Shown: piece by piece, positions 40,725 to 47,164 of the stretch
Position numbering within the stretch: position 1 is the first letter of the stretch
Layout of the letters: each line of letters starts with the position of its first letter
From: Adlercreutzia caecimuris B7
GTDB lineage: Bacteria; Actinomycetota; Coriobacteriia; Coriobacteriales; Eggerthellaceae
Direction of reading: 5' to 3'
DNA: 64,000 bases
NCBI RefSeq assembly: GCF_000403355.2
Contig: NZ_KE159646.1
Coordinates: 2,431,960-2,495,959 of the forward strand
Notes under the pieces: generated by a model
Told to the model about the DNA's origin: nothing
What the model saw: only the letters and a program-made list of their open reading frames with translations
The model's database searches: none
Translations under genes and position numbers: made by a program

Positions 40725-41042
40725 ATGGGTAAGAAGGACGTTGAGGCGCTGGACATCACCATCGACGAGCTGCCCACCTACCTGCACACGAACCATTCGG
40801 TGTACATGGAAGTGGCCGACGGGCTGTACTACCTCACCGACGTGAACGACCAGTACTGGCGCGCCCAGGATACCAACCGGTTCAACGAGAAGGGGCACTA
40901 CGTCGACTGCAGCCCGCTCGTGCCCACCATCGCCGAGTTCCTCGACCTGCCCTTCCACGACGGGAAGTCGGTGCGCGCCATGGCCGGCGAAGCCACGTTC
41001 TACGCGTCCGGCGACGGCAAGGACATGCCCGAGGACTTCTAG
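40725..41042 (+). CDS. Small acidic protein of unknown function
   Basis: The 105-residue protein, MGKKDVEALDITIDELPTYL and on, is acidic and soluble, with no membrane helix or signal. A tract rich in Tyr and Asp (MEVADGLYYLTDVNDQYWRA) is its most marked part. One Cys (YVDCSPLVP) is present. I do not recognise a family. CAGGAGC stands before ATG 40725. It has its own promoter-like site and a leader of about 160 bases. The Mrp gene downstream has a separate promoter-like site, so they need not be linked. Confidence 0.75.
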   Translation: MGKKDVEALDITIDELPTYLHTNHSVYMEVADGLYYLTDVNDQYWRAQDTNRFNEKGHYVDCSPLVPTIAEFLDLPFHDGKSVRAMAGEATFYASGDGKDMPEDF

Positions 41043-41248
41043 GCTGCAAGCTCCGCGGCGAGGCGGCGCCAATGACCGCCGGCTATGCGACGAGGGCAGA
41101 GACGCCAACGAGTCGCAGGATCCTTTGCGCCATCGCCTTGGTCGCCAGTCCTGCGATGGGGGATTGATGGGGCGATAGCGCCAGGGGCGGCAGCCTCTCT
41201 TTGGTGCAACAGTAGCGATAATCAGGGGGTTTGCAAGGCACGAGGTTG

Positions 41249-41257
41249 TGCTATGAT
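41249..41257 (+). promoter_or_regulatory. Probable extended -10 box (TGC-TATGAT) for the Mrp gene
   Basis: TGCTATGAT lies 61 bases before ATG 41319. TTTGCA stands about 16 bases upstream as a weak -35. The same TGC-TATGAT occurs before the gene at 40725. Confidence 0.5.
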
Positions 41258-41318
41258 GCCCCACGAGCTATCTTGGTTGCGAATAATGCAGCCGCTGAGA
41301 GAAAAGAAAGAAGGAATC

Positions 41319-42182
41319 ATGGCAGAAGAATGCTCCCACGAGTGCTCCAGCTGCGGCGTGTCCGGCTGCGGCGACCGTACCGCTGAGGCGGGTCCCTCCA
41401 CCCTGGCACCCAACAAGCGCTCCAACGTGAAGCACGTCATCGGCGTGGTATCGGGCAAGGGCGGCGTGGGCAAGTCCCTCGTCACGAGCCTGCTCGCCTC
41501 CGAGATGAACAAGCGCGGCCATAAGGTGGCCATCCTGGACGCCGACATCACCGGTCCGTCCATCCCGAAGTCCTTCGGCGTGGATTCTCGCCTGACCGCC
41601 GACGCCGACGGCATCAACCCGGCGAAGTCGGCCAGCGGCATCGAGGTGATGTCCGTGAACCTCATGCTGCCCGAAGGCGACATGCCCGTGGCCTGGCGCG
41701 GCCCGGTGGTTACCGGCGCCATCAAGCAGTTCTGGCAGGAAGTGAACTGGGGCGATGTGGACTACATGTTCGTCGACATGCCTCCGGGAACCTCGGATGT
41801 GTTCCTCACCGTGTTCCAGTCGCTGCCCGTGGACGGCATCGTCACCGTGTCGGCCCCGCAGGAGCTGGTGGCCATGATCGTGGGCAAGGCTGTGAACCTG
41901 GCGAAGTCGCTCGAGGTGCCGGTGGTGGGCCTCGTGGAGAACATGGCCTACTTCAAGTGCGACGACTGCGGCAAGGAGCATCACATCTTCGGCGAGCCCC
42001 AGGGCGCAGCCGTGGCTGAGAAGTACGGCATCCCCGCCGTGGCCACCCTGCCGATGGATCCCTCCTTCGCCCGCCTGGTGGACGAGGGCCGCGTGGAGGC
42101 CTACAACGTGGAAGGCGCGCTGGACGGTATCATCGACGAGGTGGAGAAGGTCGCCGCAGCAGCTGAGACGGCTGCGGAATAG
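41319..42182 (+). CDS. mrp: Mrp/NBP35-type ATPase, iron-sulfur carrier
   Basis: The 287-residue protein is a P-loop ATPase of the Mrp/ApbC family that assembles and carries Fe-S clusters. Walker A is GKGGVGKS (46-53), Walker B region VDYMFVDMPPGTSD, and the metal-binding CDDC pair lies at Cys214 and Cys217. The N-terminus adds Cys5, Cys9, Cys12 and Cys17 (CSHECSSCGVSGC), as in the NBP35 branch. Many Fe-S enzymes here would need such a carrier. AGAAGGA precedes ATG 41319. tRNA-Ala follows about 200 bases after the stop. Confidence 0.9.
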   Translation: MAEECSHECSSCGVSGCGDRTAEAGPSTLAPNKRSNVKHVIGVVSGKGGVGKSLVTSLLASEMNKRGHKVAILDADITGPSIPKSFGVDSRLTADADGINPAKSASGIEVMSVNLMLPEGDMPVAWRGPVVTGAIKQFWQEVNWGDVDYMFVDMPPGTSDVFLTVFQSLPVDGIVTVSAPQELVAMIVGKAVNLAKSLEVPVVGLVENMAYFKCDDCGKEHHIFGEPQGAAVAEKYGIPAVATLPMDPSFARLVDEGRVEAYNVEGALDGIIDEVEKVAAAAETAAE

Positions 42183-42378
42183 GCGGTTGGCCGGCGAGGG
42201 CCGACGACGCGAGGGCTGGCGGCGCGGGGGACATCCTCGATGTTGCCGCATGGAGGCCGTGGCGCCAACAGGCGCGAGAAGGGCTCTTCGGAGGCGCGAT
42301 AACAGGGCGCGAGAAATTTTTTCAAAAAAGTTCTTGCGCGCCCGAGCCATTGTGCTAATATAGTCCTCGCACTTTTTC

Positions 42379-42454
42379 GGGGCCTTAGCTCAGCTGGGAG
42401 AGCGCATGGCTGGCAGCCATGAGGTCAGGGGTTCGATCCCCCTAGGCTCCACCA
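42379..42454 (+). tRNA. tRNA-Ala (anticodon GGC)
   Basis: All arms fold: acceptor GGGGCCT with AGGCTCC, D arm GCTC/GAGC, anticodon stem CATGG/CCATG with loop CTGGCAG, T arm around GGTTCGATC. The anticodon is GGC, which reads GCC alanine codons. The CCA end is encoded. A 13-bp hairpin terminator AGAAGCCGGGTCA/TGACCCGGCTTCT follows. Confidence 0.95.
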
Positions 42455-42497
42455 ATAATTTCAGAAGCCGGGTCATGTGACCCGGCTTCTTGTATGT
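42436..42497 (+). repeat. tRNA-Ala 3' end plus hairpin, first copy of a 62-bp repeat
   Basis: This segment (the last 19 bases of the tRNA, then the terminator hairpin) recurs at 42605-42666 with three changes, all in the hairpin loop region. Confidence 0.85.
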
Positions 42498-42528
42498 AAG
42501 AGCTCCTTGGGATCGAACCCCGCGAGGG

Positions 42529-42586
42529 GCGAACAGCCCAGTGGGCTGTTCGCGGCCGAGGCCGAAGGCCGAGGTCTTGAAGACCT
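42529..42586. repeat. Tandem perfect hairpins between the tRNA 3'-end copies
   Basis: GCGAACAGCCCA-G-TGGGCTGTTCGC (42529-42553) is a perfect 12-1-12 palindrome and AGGTCTT-G-AAGACCT (42572-42586) a perfect 7-1-7 palindrome; the bases between them also fold (GGCCGAGGCC). Just before, 42509-42521 is a 13-bp inverted copy of the tRNA T arm. Confidence 0.65.
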
Positions 42587-42604
42587 GCGCAGCAGGGCTT
42601 CCGT

Positions 42605-42666
42605 ATCCCCCTAGGCTCCACCAATAATTTCAGAAGCCGGGTCATAGGGCCCGGCTTCTTGTATGT
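42605..42666 (+). repeat. Second copy of the tRNA-Ala 3' end and hairpin
   Basis: 59 of 62 bases match 42436-42497. Only the last part of the tRNA is duplicated, so it is not a tRNA gene. This is the arrangement left by site-specific integration into a tRNA 3' end. Confidence 0.8.
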
Positions 42667-42784
42667 GAAGCCCCGCTAGGGAGCCGTCTTCTGTGGCGGC
42701 GGGATGCCCCAGTCGCCGTCCACTGGCCCTTTGCTGTGGCGTCGACCGCAGAGCGCGGGTCTTCGGGGCTTGTTTTGAGACGTT

Positions 42785-42901
42785 CTCTCGCCGCTCTCGA
42801 GCGGGCTCTCTGTTTGCTCTCGAAAATGCTCTCTAATTACTCTCGAAAATGCTCTCTATAGAGAGTAAAATATAGAGAGCAGATAGAGAGCAACGAGAGA
42901 G
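42785..42901. promoter_or_regulatory. CTCTC/GAGAG array upstream of the AlbA-domain gene
   Basis: CTCTC starts at 42785, 42794, 42806, 42817, 42829, 42840 and 42852, and GAGAG at 42861, 42875, 42886 and 42895. Intervals are 9, 12, 11, 12, 11, 12 and then 14, 11, 9, so the whole array is roughly mirror-symmetrical and in phase with the DNA helix. It ends 32 bases before the start codon. Its first 39 bases belong to a 56-bp direct repeat that starts at 42768. Confidence 0.7.
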
Positions 42902-42933
42902 TGGGCGGGTAGGCGCTCAGAAAAGGTGGCTGC

Positions 42934-44634
42934 ATGACTCCAGAAGCGCTTGAAAGCACGGTAGCAAGGCTGCGCAAGCAGGGATGTGATGACGCCCAGG
43001 TGGAAGTCAAAGCGTGCAAGAGCGCTTTGTCGAAAGACATTTGGGAGAGCGTGAGCGCTTTTGGGAATACACGTGGCGGCACGCTCATTTTGGGTCTGGA
43101 GGAAAACGAGGGCTTCAAACCTGTTGAGGGGTTCGATCTCAACAAAGTGCGCGACCAGTTCATCTCCGGTTTGGAAGACGGAGGGAATGCCAAACCCAAA
43201 ATAGCCAATATGCCCCAGTACGACTTGGAGCGCATGGATTTTGAGGGCGCGCAGGTTCTCGTCGTAGAGATTGCGGAGGTTGAGCCTCGGTTCAAGCCGT
43301 GCTACGTGCAAGCGAGGGGGCTGTCGAACGGCGCTTTCAAGCGCGTCGACGATAAGGATATCAAGCTTTCCTCAACCGAGATTTTCGAGCTGAAGCACCT
43401 GCTGGAGCCTTCTCCCGCCGACCGCGAGGCAGTGGGCGGCTCGTCTCAAGATGATCTTGACGCGACACTGACTGACCGCCTGCTCGCCCGCGAAAAGGAG
43501 CGCGGGTCGCGTGCGCTGCGCGGCACCGATGACCGCAATGTGCATCTCAAGCGGCTGGGCGTTGTCACCGCATCGGGTGCCCTCAGCTTTGCAGGTCTGA
43601 TGAGCCTGGGGGCCTATCCCCAGGAGTTTTTTCCGAAGCTTATCGTGGATGTGACGGTTCATCCGGGAATAGAGAAGTCCGAGCCCGATGGCCCTCGTTT
43701 TCTCGACCGTGTTCTGTGCGAGGGGCCTATCGGCGAAGCAGTGGACGAGGCGGTGCTCGCGGTGGCGCGAAACCTGCGAACGTATTCCTATGTAGAGGGC
43801 ACGGGTCGTCGCGATGAGCTGGAGATTCCCCGCGATGTTTTGCGCGAGGCCATAGCTAATGCCGTCATTCATCGCGAGTACTCGAGCTCATTCGTCGGCC
43901 AGGCGGTATCGGTAGATGTTTTCGCCGATAGGGTTGAGATTACCAATCCCGGTGGGCTGTGGGGCGGCAAGACGCTGGAAACGCTGGGCGATGGGCAATC
44001 ACGCTGCCGAAACAGCTCCCTTATGCAGCTTGCGTCGCGCATCGACTATTCCGCCGAGGGTGCCCCGGCGGAAGGGCAGGGATCGGGAGTGCGTCTCATG
44101 ATTCGAGAGATGCGGTCGCATGCTCTCGATGAGCCGCGTTTCGAGGCGGGAATAGATTACTTCAAGGTTGTTTTACAAAGAGGCGGGATGGAGATAGCCG
44201 CGAATCGGGAATGGATGGGCACGGTGACAGCGCGGCCCTTGAGCTCGGTTGAGCGCGCGGTGCTCTTAGAGGCGCGGCGCGAACAGGCAATTTCCGTCAA
44301 GGAGCTTCATCGACAACTTGGCTACGACTCCGACGAGATTAGAGAGGCCCTCAAGACGCTCGAGGAAGATGGCCTGATAAAGCCCTTGTCGAAGGACAAA
44401 TATGAGTTCGCGAACAACTCTGGTAAGTCGTCAAGATCGGTTTCGGCCCGGGAGGCCATTCTCGATGTTTTGGGAGAAAGCGACGAGCCTGTTGGTATGC
44501 GAGACATAGAGGAGAAAACGGGCAAGAAGATCGCTACCCTGAGAGCGCAGATGGCGCGTATGGTAGATGAGGGCATCGTCGTTCCCACGGCGCCCCCGAC
44601 TGACCAGTCAAGAAAGTACATGCTGAAGAGGTAG
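42934..44634 (+). CDS. AlbA_2 (Schlafen-like) / ATP-binding transcriptional regulator
   Basis: The 566-residue protein starts with an AlbA_2 domain (VEVKACKSALSKDIWESV, then SAFGNTRGGTLILGLEENEG), followed from about 285 by a GHKL-like ATP-binding region (LREAIANAVIHREYSS, VDVFADRVEITNPGGLWGGK) of the HATPase_c_4 type. The C-terminal 130 residues look like two winged helices (LEARREQAISVKELHRQLGY; VLGESDEPVGMRDIEEKTGK). The family is usually called a putative transcriptional regulator, and some members act in phage defence. AAAAGGTGG precedes ATG 42934. The gene lies alone between two CTCTC/GAGAG arrays, which it probably binds. Codon use is less GC-rich than in nearby core genes. Confidence 0.85.
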   Translation: MTPEALESTVARLRKQGCDDAQVEVKACKSALSKDIWESVSAFGNTRGGTLILGLEENEGFKPVEGFDLNKVRDQFISGLEDGGNAKPKIANMPQYDLERMDFEGAQVLVVEIAEVEPRFKPCYVQARGLSNGAFKRVDDKDIKLSSTEIFELKHLLEPSPADREAVGGSSQDDLDATLTDRLLAREKERGSRALRGTDDRNVHLKRLGVVTASGALSFAGLMSLGAYPQEFFPKLIVDVTVHPGIEKSEPDGPRFLDRVLCEGPIGEAVDEAVLAVARNLRTYSYVEGTGRRDELEIPRDVLREAIANAVIHREYSSSFVGQAVSVDVFADRVEITNPGGLWGGKTLETLGDGQSRCRNSSLMQLASRIDYSAEGAPAEGQGSGVRLMIREMRSHALDEPRFEAGIDYFKVVLQRGGMEIAANREWMGTVTARPLSSVERAVLLEARREQAISVKELHRQLGYDSDEIREALKTLEEDGLIKPLSKDKYEFANNSGKSSRSVSAREAILDVLGESDEPVGMRDIEEKTGKKIATLRAQMARMVDEGIVVPTAPPTDQSRKYMLKR

Positions 44635-45104
44635 GACCCCTCCTTGCAGATCGTTACTGCAGCTTGTTTCGGGGCGTTCTCTCGCCGCTCTCGAACGGGC
44701 TCTCTCCTTGCTCTCGATACAGCTCTCGATATGGCTCTCTATATCGAGAGGCATATCGAGAGGCATATCGAGAGACCCGAGGGCGGTTTTCGAGAGCGAT
44801 TGTCTCTCGCTGCTCTTTTCTGAAAAGAGTTTTCCCAGGTAAATAGTGACTTCATTCCTTAAGATTTCAGCTAGTTTACAGGAATATGTGCGTTTCGTTG
44901 CGGGGGTGTGCGGTCTTCGTGAGTCGCTTTTTCATGGAGAAGGCCATTGACATAATATCGACCTGACCACACTAAGGGTACACTATCTCGTTGCGCTCTG
45001 GCGATGATGGGGCACAGGGCCCGGTTGGGAGGGCCGTGCTTTGTGGCAGTACAGGGCTAGGATGCGCGGACATGGGGTTCGCGCAGCGTTCGAAAGGTTG
45101 AGGG
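44635..45104. other. Intergenic region after the AlbA-domain gene
   Basis: It contains the second CTCTC/GAGAG array, the TTTTCCCAGGT motif at 44830-44840, and an AT-rich stretch to about 44985 that should hold the promoter of the foldase gene. No gene is seen. Confidence 0.5.
44679..44783. promoter_or_regulatory. CTCTC/GAGAG array downstream of the AlbA-domain gene
   Basis: CTCTC starts at 44679, 44688, 44700, 44711, 44723 and 44735, GAGAG at 44746, 44758 and 44770, and a variant GAGGG at 44779. Intervals are 9, 12, 11, 12, 12 and then 12, 12, 9. The 56 bases from 44662 match 42768-42823 at 50 positions, in the same orientation. Confidence 0.7.
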
Positions 45105-46523
45105 ATGAAATTTACCTCGTTTGTTAAGAGCTCTGCTCTGAAGCGCGTGGGGGCGGTTTCGCTCACGCTCGCTCTCGGTGCCGGCCTGGTGGGCTGCGGC
45201 GGCAACGGTGCCGGCGGTGCTGTGGCCGCTACCGTCAATGGCCAGAACATCATGGAGCAGACCGTTACCGATTATGTGGCCCAGTTCCGCGCCGATAGCG
45301 GCCTGGAAAGCGACGAGGCCTGGGGCGAGTGGATGGTGGCCAACAACTACACCCCCGAGACGGTGCGCGAAGAGGTTATCGAGTATTACGTGAAGCAGGA
45401 TCTGTACGATCAGGCCGCGGCTGAGTACAACGTTGCCGTGGAGCAGGCCGATATTGACGAGGCCATGGAGCAGACCAAGGCCATGTTCGAGAGCGACGAG
45501 GCCTTCCAGCAGGCCCTCGAGGCCAGCGGCATGACCGAGGAAACCTACATCGAGACCAACCTGCGCCCCCGCCTCATGGAGTCGAAGCTGGCTGAGGCCG
45601 TGGCGAATGCCGAGAACGGCGGTGGCGATGAGGCCCTGCTCGCCCAGGCTCAGTCGGCAAGCGACCAGTTCAACGGCGCGAAGCGCACGAGCCACATCCT
45701 GCTGACTGCCGAGGGCGACGAGACCGACGAGGCTCTGCAGGCCCGCGCCCAGGCTCTGATCGACCAGATTAACGCTGGCGAGATCTCCTTCGAGGACGCC
45801 GTGTCCCAGAACTCCCAGGACAGCGGCTCCGCTGCCAAGGGCGGTGATGTGGGTTGGAACGTGCTCAACAACTTTGTGACCGAGTACACCGATGCGGTGG
45901 CCGGCCTGAACAAGGGCGACATGACCGCTTCCCCGGTGAAGAGCGAGTTCGGCTACCACATCATCAAGTGCACCGATGTCTTCGAGGTTCCCGAGGGCGG
46001 CATTACTTCCCTCGATCAGCTTCCCACGGAGTTCGTGGATGCCCTGCGCAATATGCAGTCCGCCGCGGCCGGTCAGAACTTCACCACCTGGTATCAGGAG
46101 TATCGTGAGAACGCCGAGGTGACGGTGAACCCGATGCCCGAGGGCCTGCCCTACGCCATCGACATCGCCCCGTATCAGAAGGCCGCTGAAGAGAAGGCCG
46201 CTGCGGCCGAGGGCGAGCCTGCTGCCGATCCGACTGCGCAAGACGCTCAGGCTGCTGAGGGCGACCAGGCTCCCGCCGAGGGCGATGCCGCTGGTGCCGA
46301 CCAGGCTCCCGCCGAGGGCGACGCCGCTGGTGCCGAGGGCGATACCGCTCCCGCCGAGGGCGACCAGGCTCCCGCCGAGGGTGACGCCGCTCCCGCCGAG
46401 GGTGCCGACCAGGCTCCCGCCGAGGGCGATGCCGCTGGTGCCGACCAGGCTCCCGCCGAGGGCGACGCCGCTGGTGCCGACCAGGCTCCCGCCGAGGGCG
46501 GCCAGGCTCCCGAGCAGCAGTAA
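45105..46523 (+). CDS. PrsA/SurA-type peptidyl-prolyl isomerase lipoprotein
   Basis: The 472-residue protein has a lipoprotein signal (VSLTLALGAGLVGCGGN), an N-terminal SurA_N-like helical domain (VNGQNIMEQTVTDYVAQFR), and a parvulin domain (TSHILLTAEGDE, then SFEDAVSQNSQDSGSAAKGG and SEFGYHIIKCTDVF). It would help exported proteins fold outside the membrane. The last 90 residues are a repeat tail of units such as APAEGDAAGADQ, rich in Ala, Glu, Asp and Pro, not part of the enzyme. A terminator follows. The giant surface protein encoded next is an obvious possible client, which is inference. Confidence 0.88.
   Translation: MKFTSFVKSSALKRVGAVSLTLALGAGLVGCGGNGAGGAVAATVNGQNIMEQTVTDYVAQFRADSGLESDEAWGEWMVANNYTPETVREEVIEYYVKQDLYDQAAAEYNVAVEQADIDEAMEQTKAMFESDEAFQQALEASGMTEETYIETNLRPRLMESKLAEAVANAENGGGDEALLAQAQSASDQFNGAKRTSHILLTAEGDETDEALQARAQALIDQINAGEISFEDAVSQNSQDSGSAAKGGDVGWNVLNNFVTEYTDAVAGLNKGDMTASPVKSEFGYHIIKCTDVFEVPEGGITSLDQLPTEFVDALRNMQSAAAGQNFTTWYQEYRENAEVTVNPMPEGLPYAIDIAPYQKAAEEKAAAAEGEPAADPTAQDAQAAEGDQAPAEGDAAGADQAPAEGDAAGAEGDTAPAEGDQAPAEGDAAPAEGADQAPAEGDAAGADQAPAEGDAAGADQAPAEGGQAPEQQ
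46250..46513 (+). repeat. Tandem repeat tail of the foldase gene
   Basis: Units such as GACCAGGCTCCCGCCGAGGG followed by CGATGCCGCTGGTGC recur with small changes, encoding APAEGDAAGADQ-like units. The longest identical blocks are about 36 bp. Repeat number could change by recombination. Confidence 0.75.
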
Positions 46524-46560
46524 CCGCTGCTCTAAAGAACCCGAGCACAGCGCTCGTTTC

Positions 46561-46591
46561 AAAGCCCGCACCTTTCGGTGCGGGCTTTTTT
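46561..46591 (+). terminator. Rho-independent terminator after the foldase gene
   Basis: AAGCCCGCACC (46562-46572), loop TTTC, GGTGCGGGCTT (46577-46587), then a run of six T starting inside the stem. Confidence 0.9.
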
Positions 46592-47164
46592 ATATCTGCA
46601 ACACCGCTGAGTGGTAAATATGACTCATTTGCCTATTCAGAATAATATCTTTACCCTGTCAAATCCGCCGTGAGCGTGGATTTGCTTCATAATGACACCA
46701 GCGCATCTCAGCTGCTCTCTGGAGCAAGGCCTCTGCGGCTCGTTCGTCGGTGTTCCGGCGCGGGCAGCCCCTTGCTCGGCAGCGCGCGTTCCAAAGTCTC
46801 GGCCCGGCACATGAGCGCCAAAGGGCGAGGCGGGCTGCGGGAGCTTCTTCGAAGCCAAGCGCTCCGCATCTAGGTCCCGAATGGGACATCAAAGGGGAGG
46901 GATCCTGCAAGGATGCCGCTCCAAGTAACGTCTCAGTAACGTGGCCGTTTGCTTCCCGTTACCTAGTGGACAACATCCTGAAAAGTTATACAATGGAATA
47001 TTAAGTATAAGACTGCCCTTAGTCTACTTTCGGAGGGAAAACGCCCCCTGAAAGTGCGGGGGGGGGGGGCACTAAAAATGACCCTTTACCTTGCAATTTA
47101 AGAGTTGAAGGAAGACAGTACGAGGATGTTGCGAAACATGGCGAATGACAAACGGAGCACCACT
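46592..47164. promoter_or_regulatory. Promoter and leader of the giant surface-protein gene, with a G12 tract
   Basis: No gene is convincing in the first 300 bases. TGGACA (46967) and TACAAT (46989), 16 bases apart, make a plausible promoter. In the leader, ACTTTCGGAGGG (47026-47037) pairs with CCCCCTGAAAGT (47044-47055), and directly after the hairpin comes a run of twelve G at 47058-47069, about 100 bases before the start codon. Homopolymers of this length are prone to slippage. Confidence 0.55.

Larger units (their letters stand above)
42455..42933. other. Intergenic region from tRNA-Ala to the AlbA-domain gene
   Basis: In order: the tRNA terminator hairpin, a 107-base segment with tandem hairpins (42498-42604), the second 62-bp copy of the tRNA 3' end, about 100 bases without clear structure, and the CTCTC/GAGAG array. 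No integrase gene or second tRNA body is present. Confidence 0.6.

Noticed and set aside
42605-42666. Second tRNA gene
   Set aside because: Only the last 19 bases of the tRNA are present; there is no D arm, anticodon arm or 5' acceptor.
42785-44783. CRISPR array
   Set aside because: The CTCTC units are only five bases with 4-9 base gaps and reverse orientation halfway. There are no spacers and no cas genes.
46659-46910. Minus-strand ORF of 83 residues upstream of the giant gene
   Set aside because: It has no ribosome binding site or known motif and several ORFs overlap here in other frames, as expected from GC-rich non-coding DNA.
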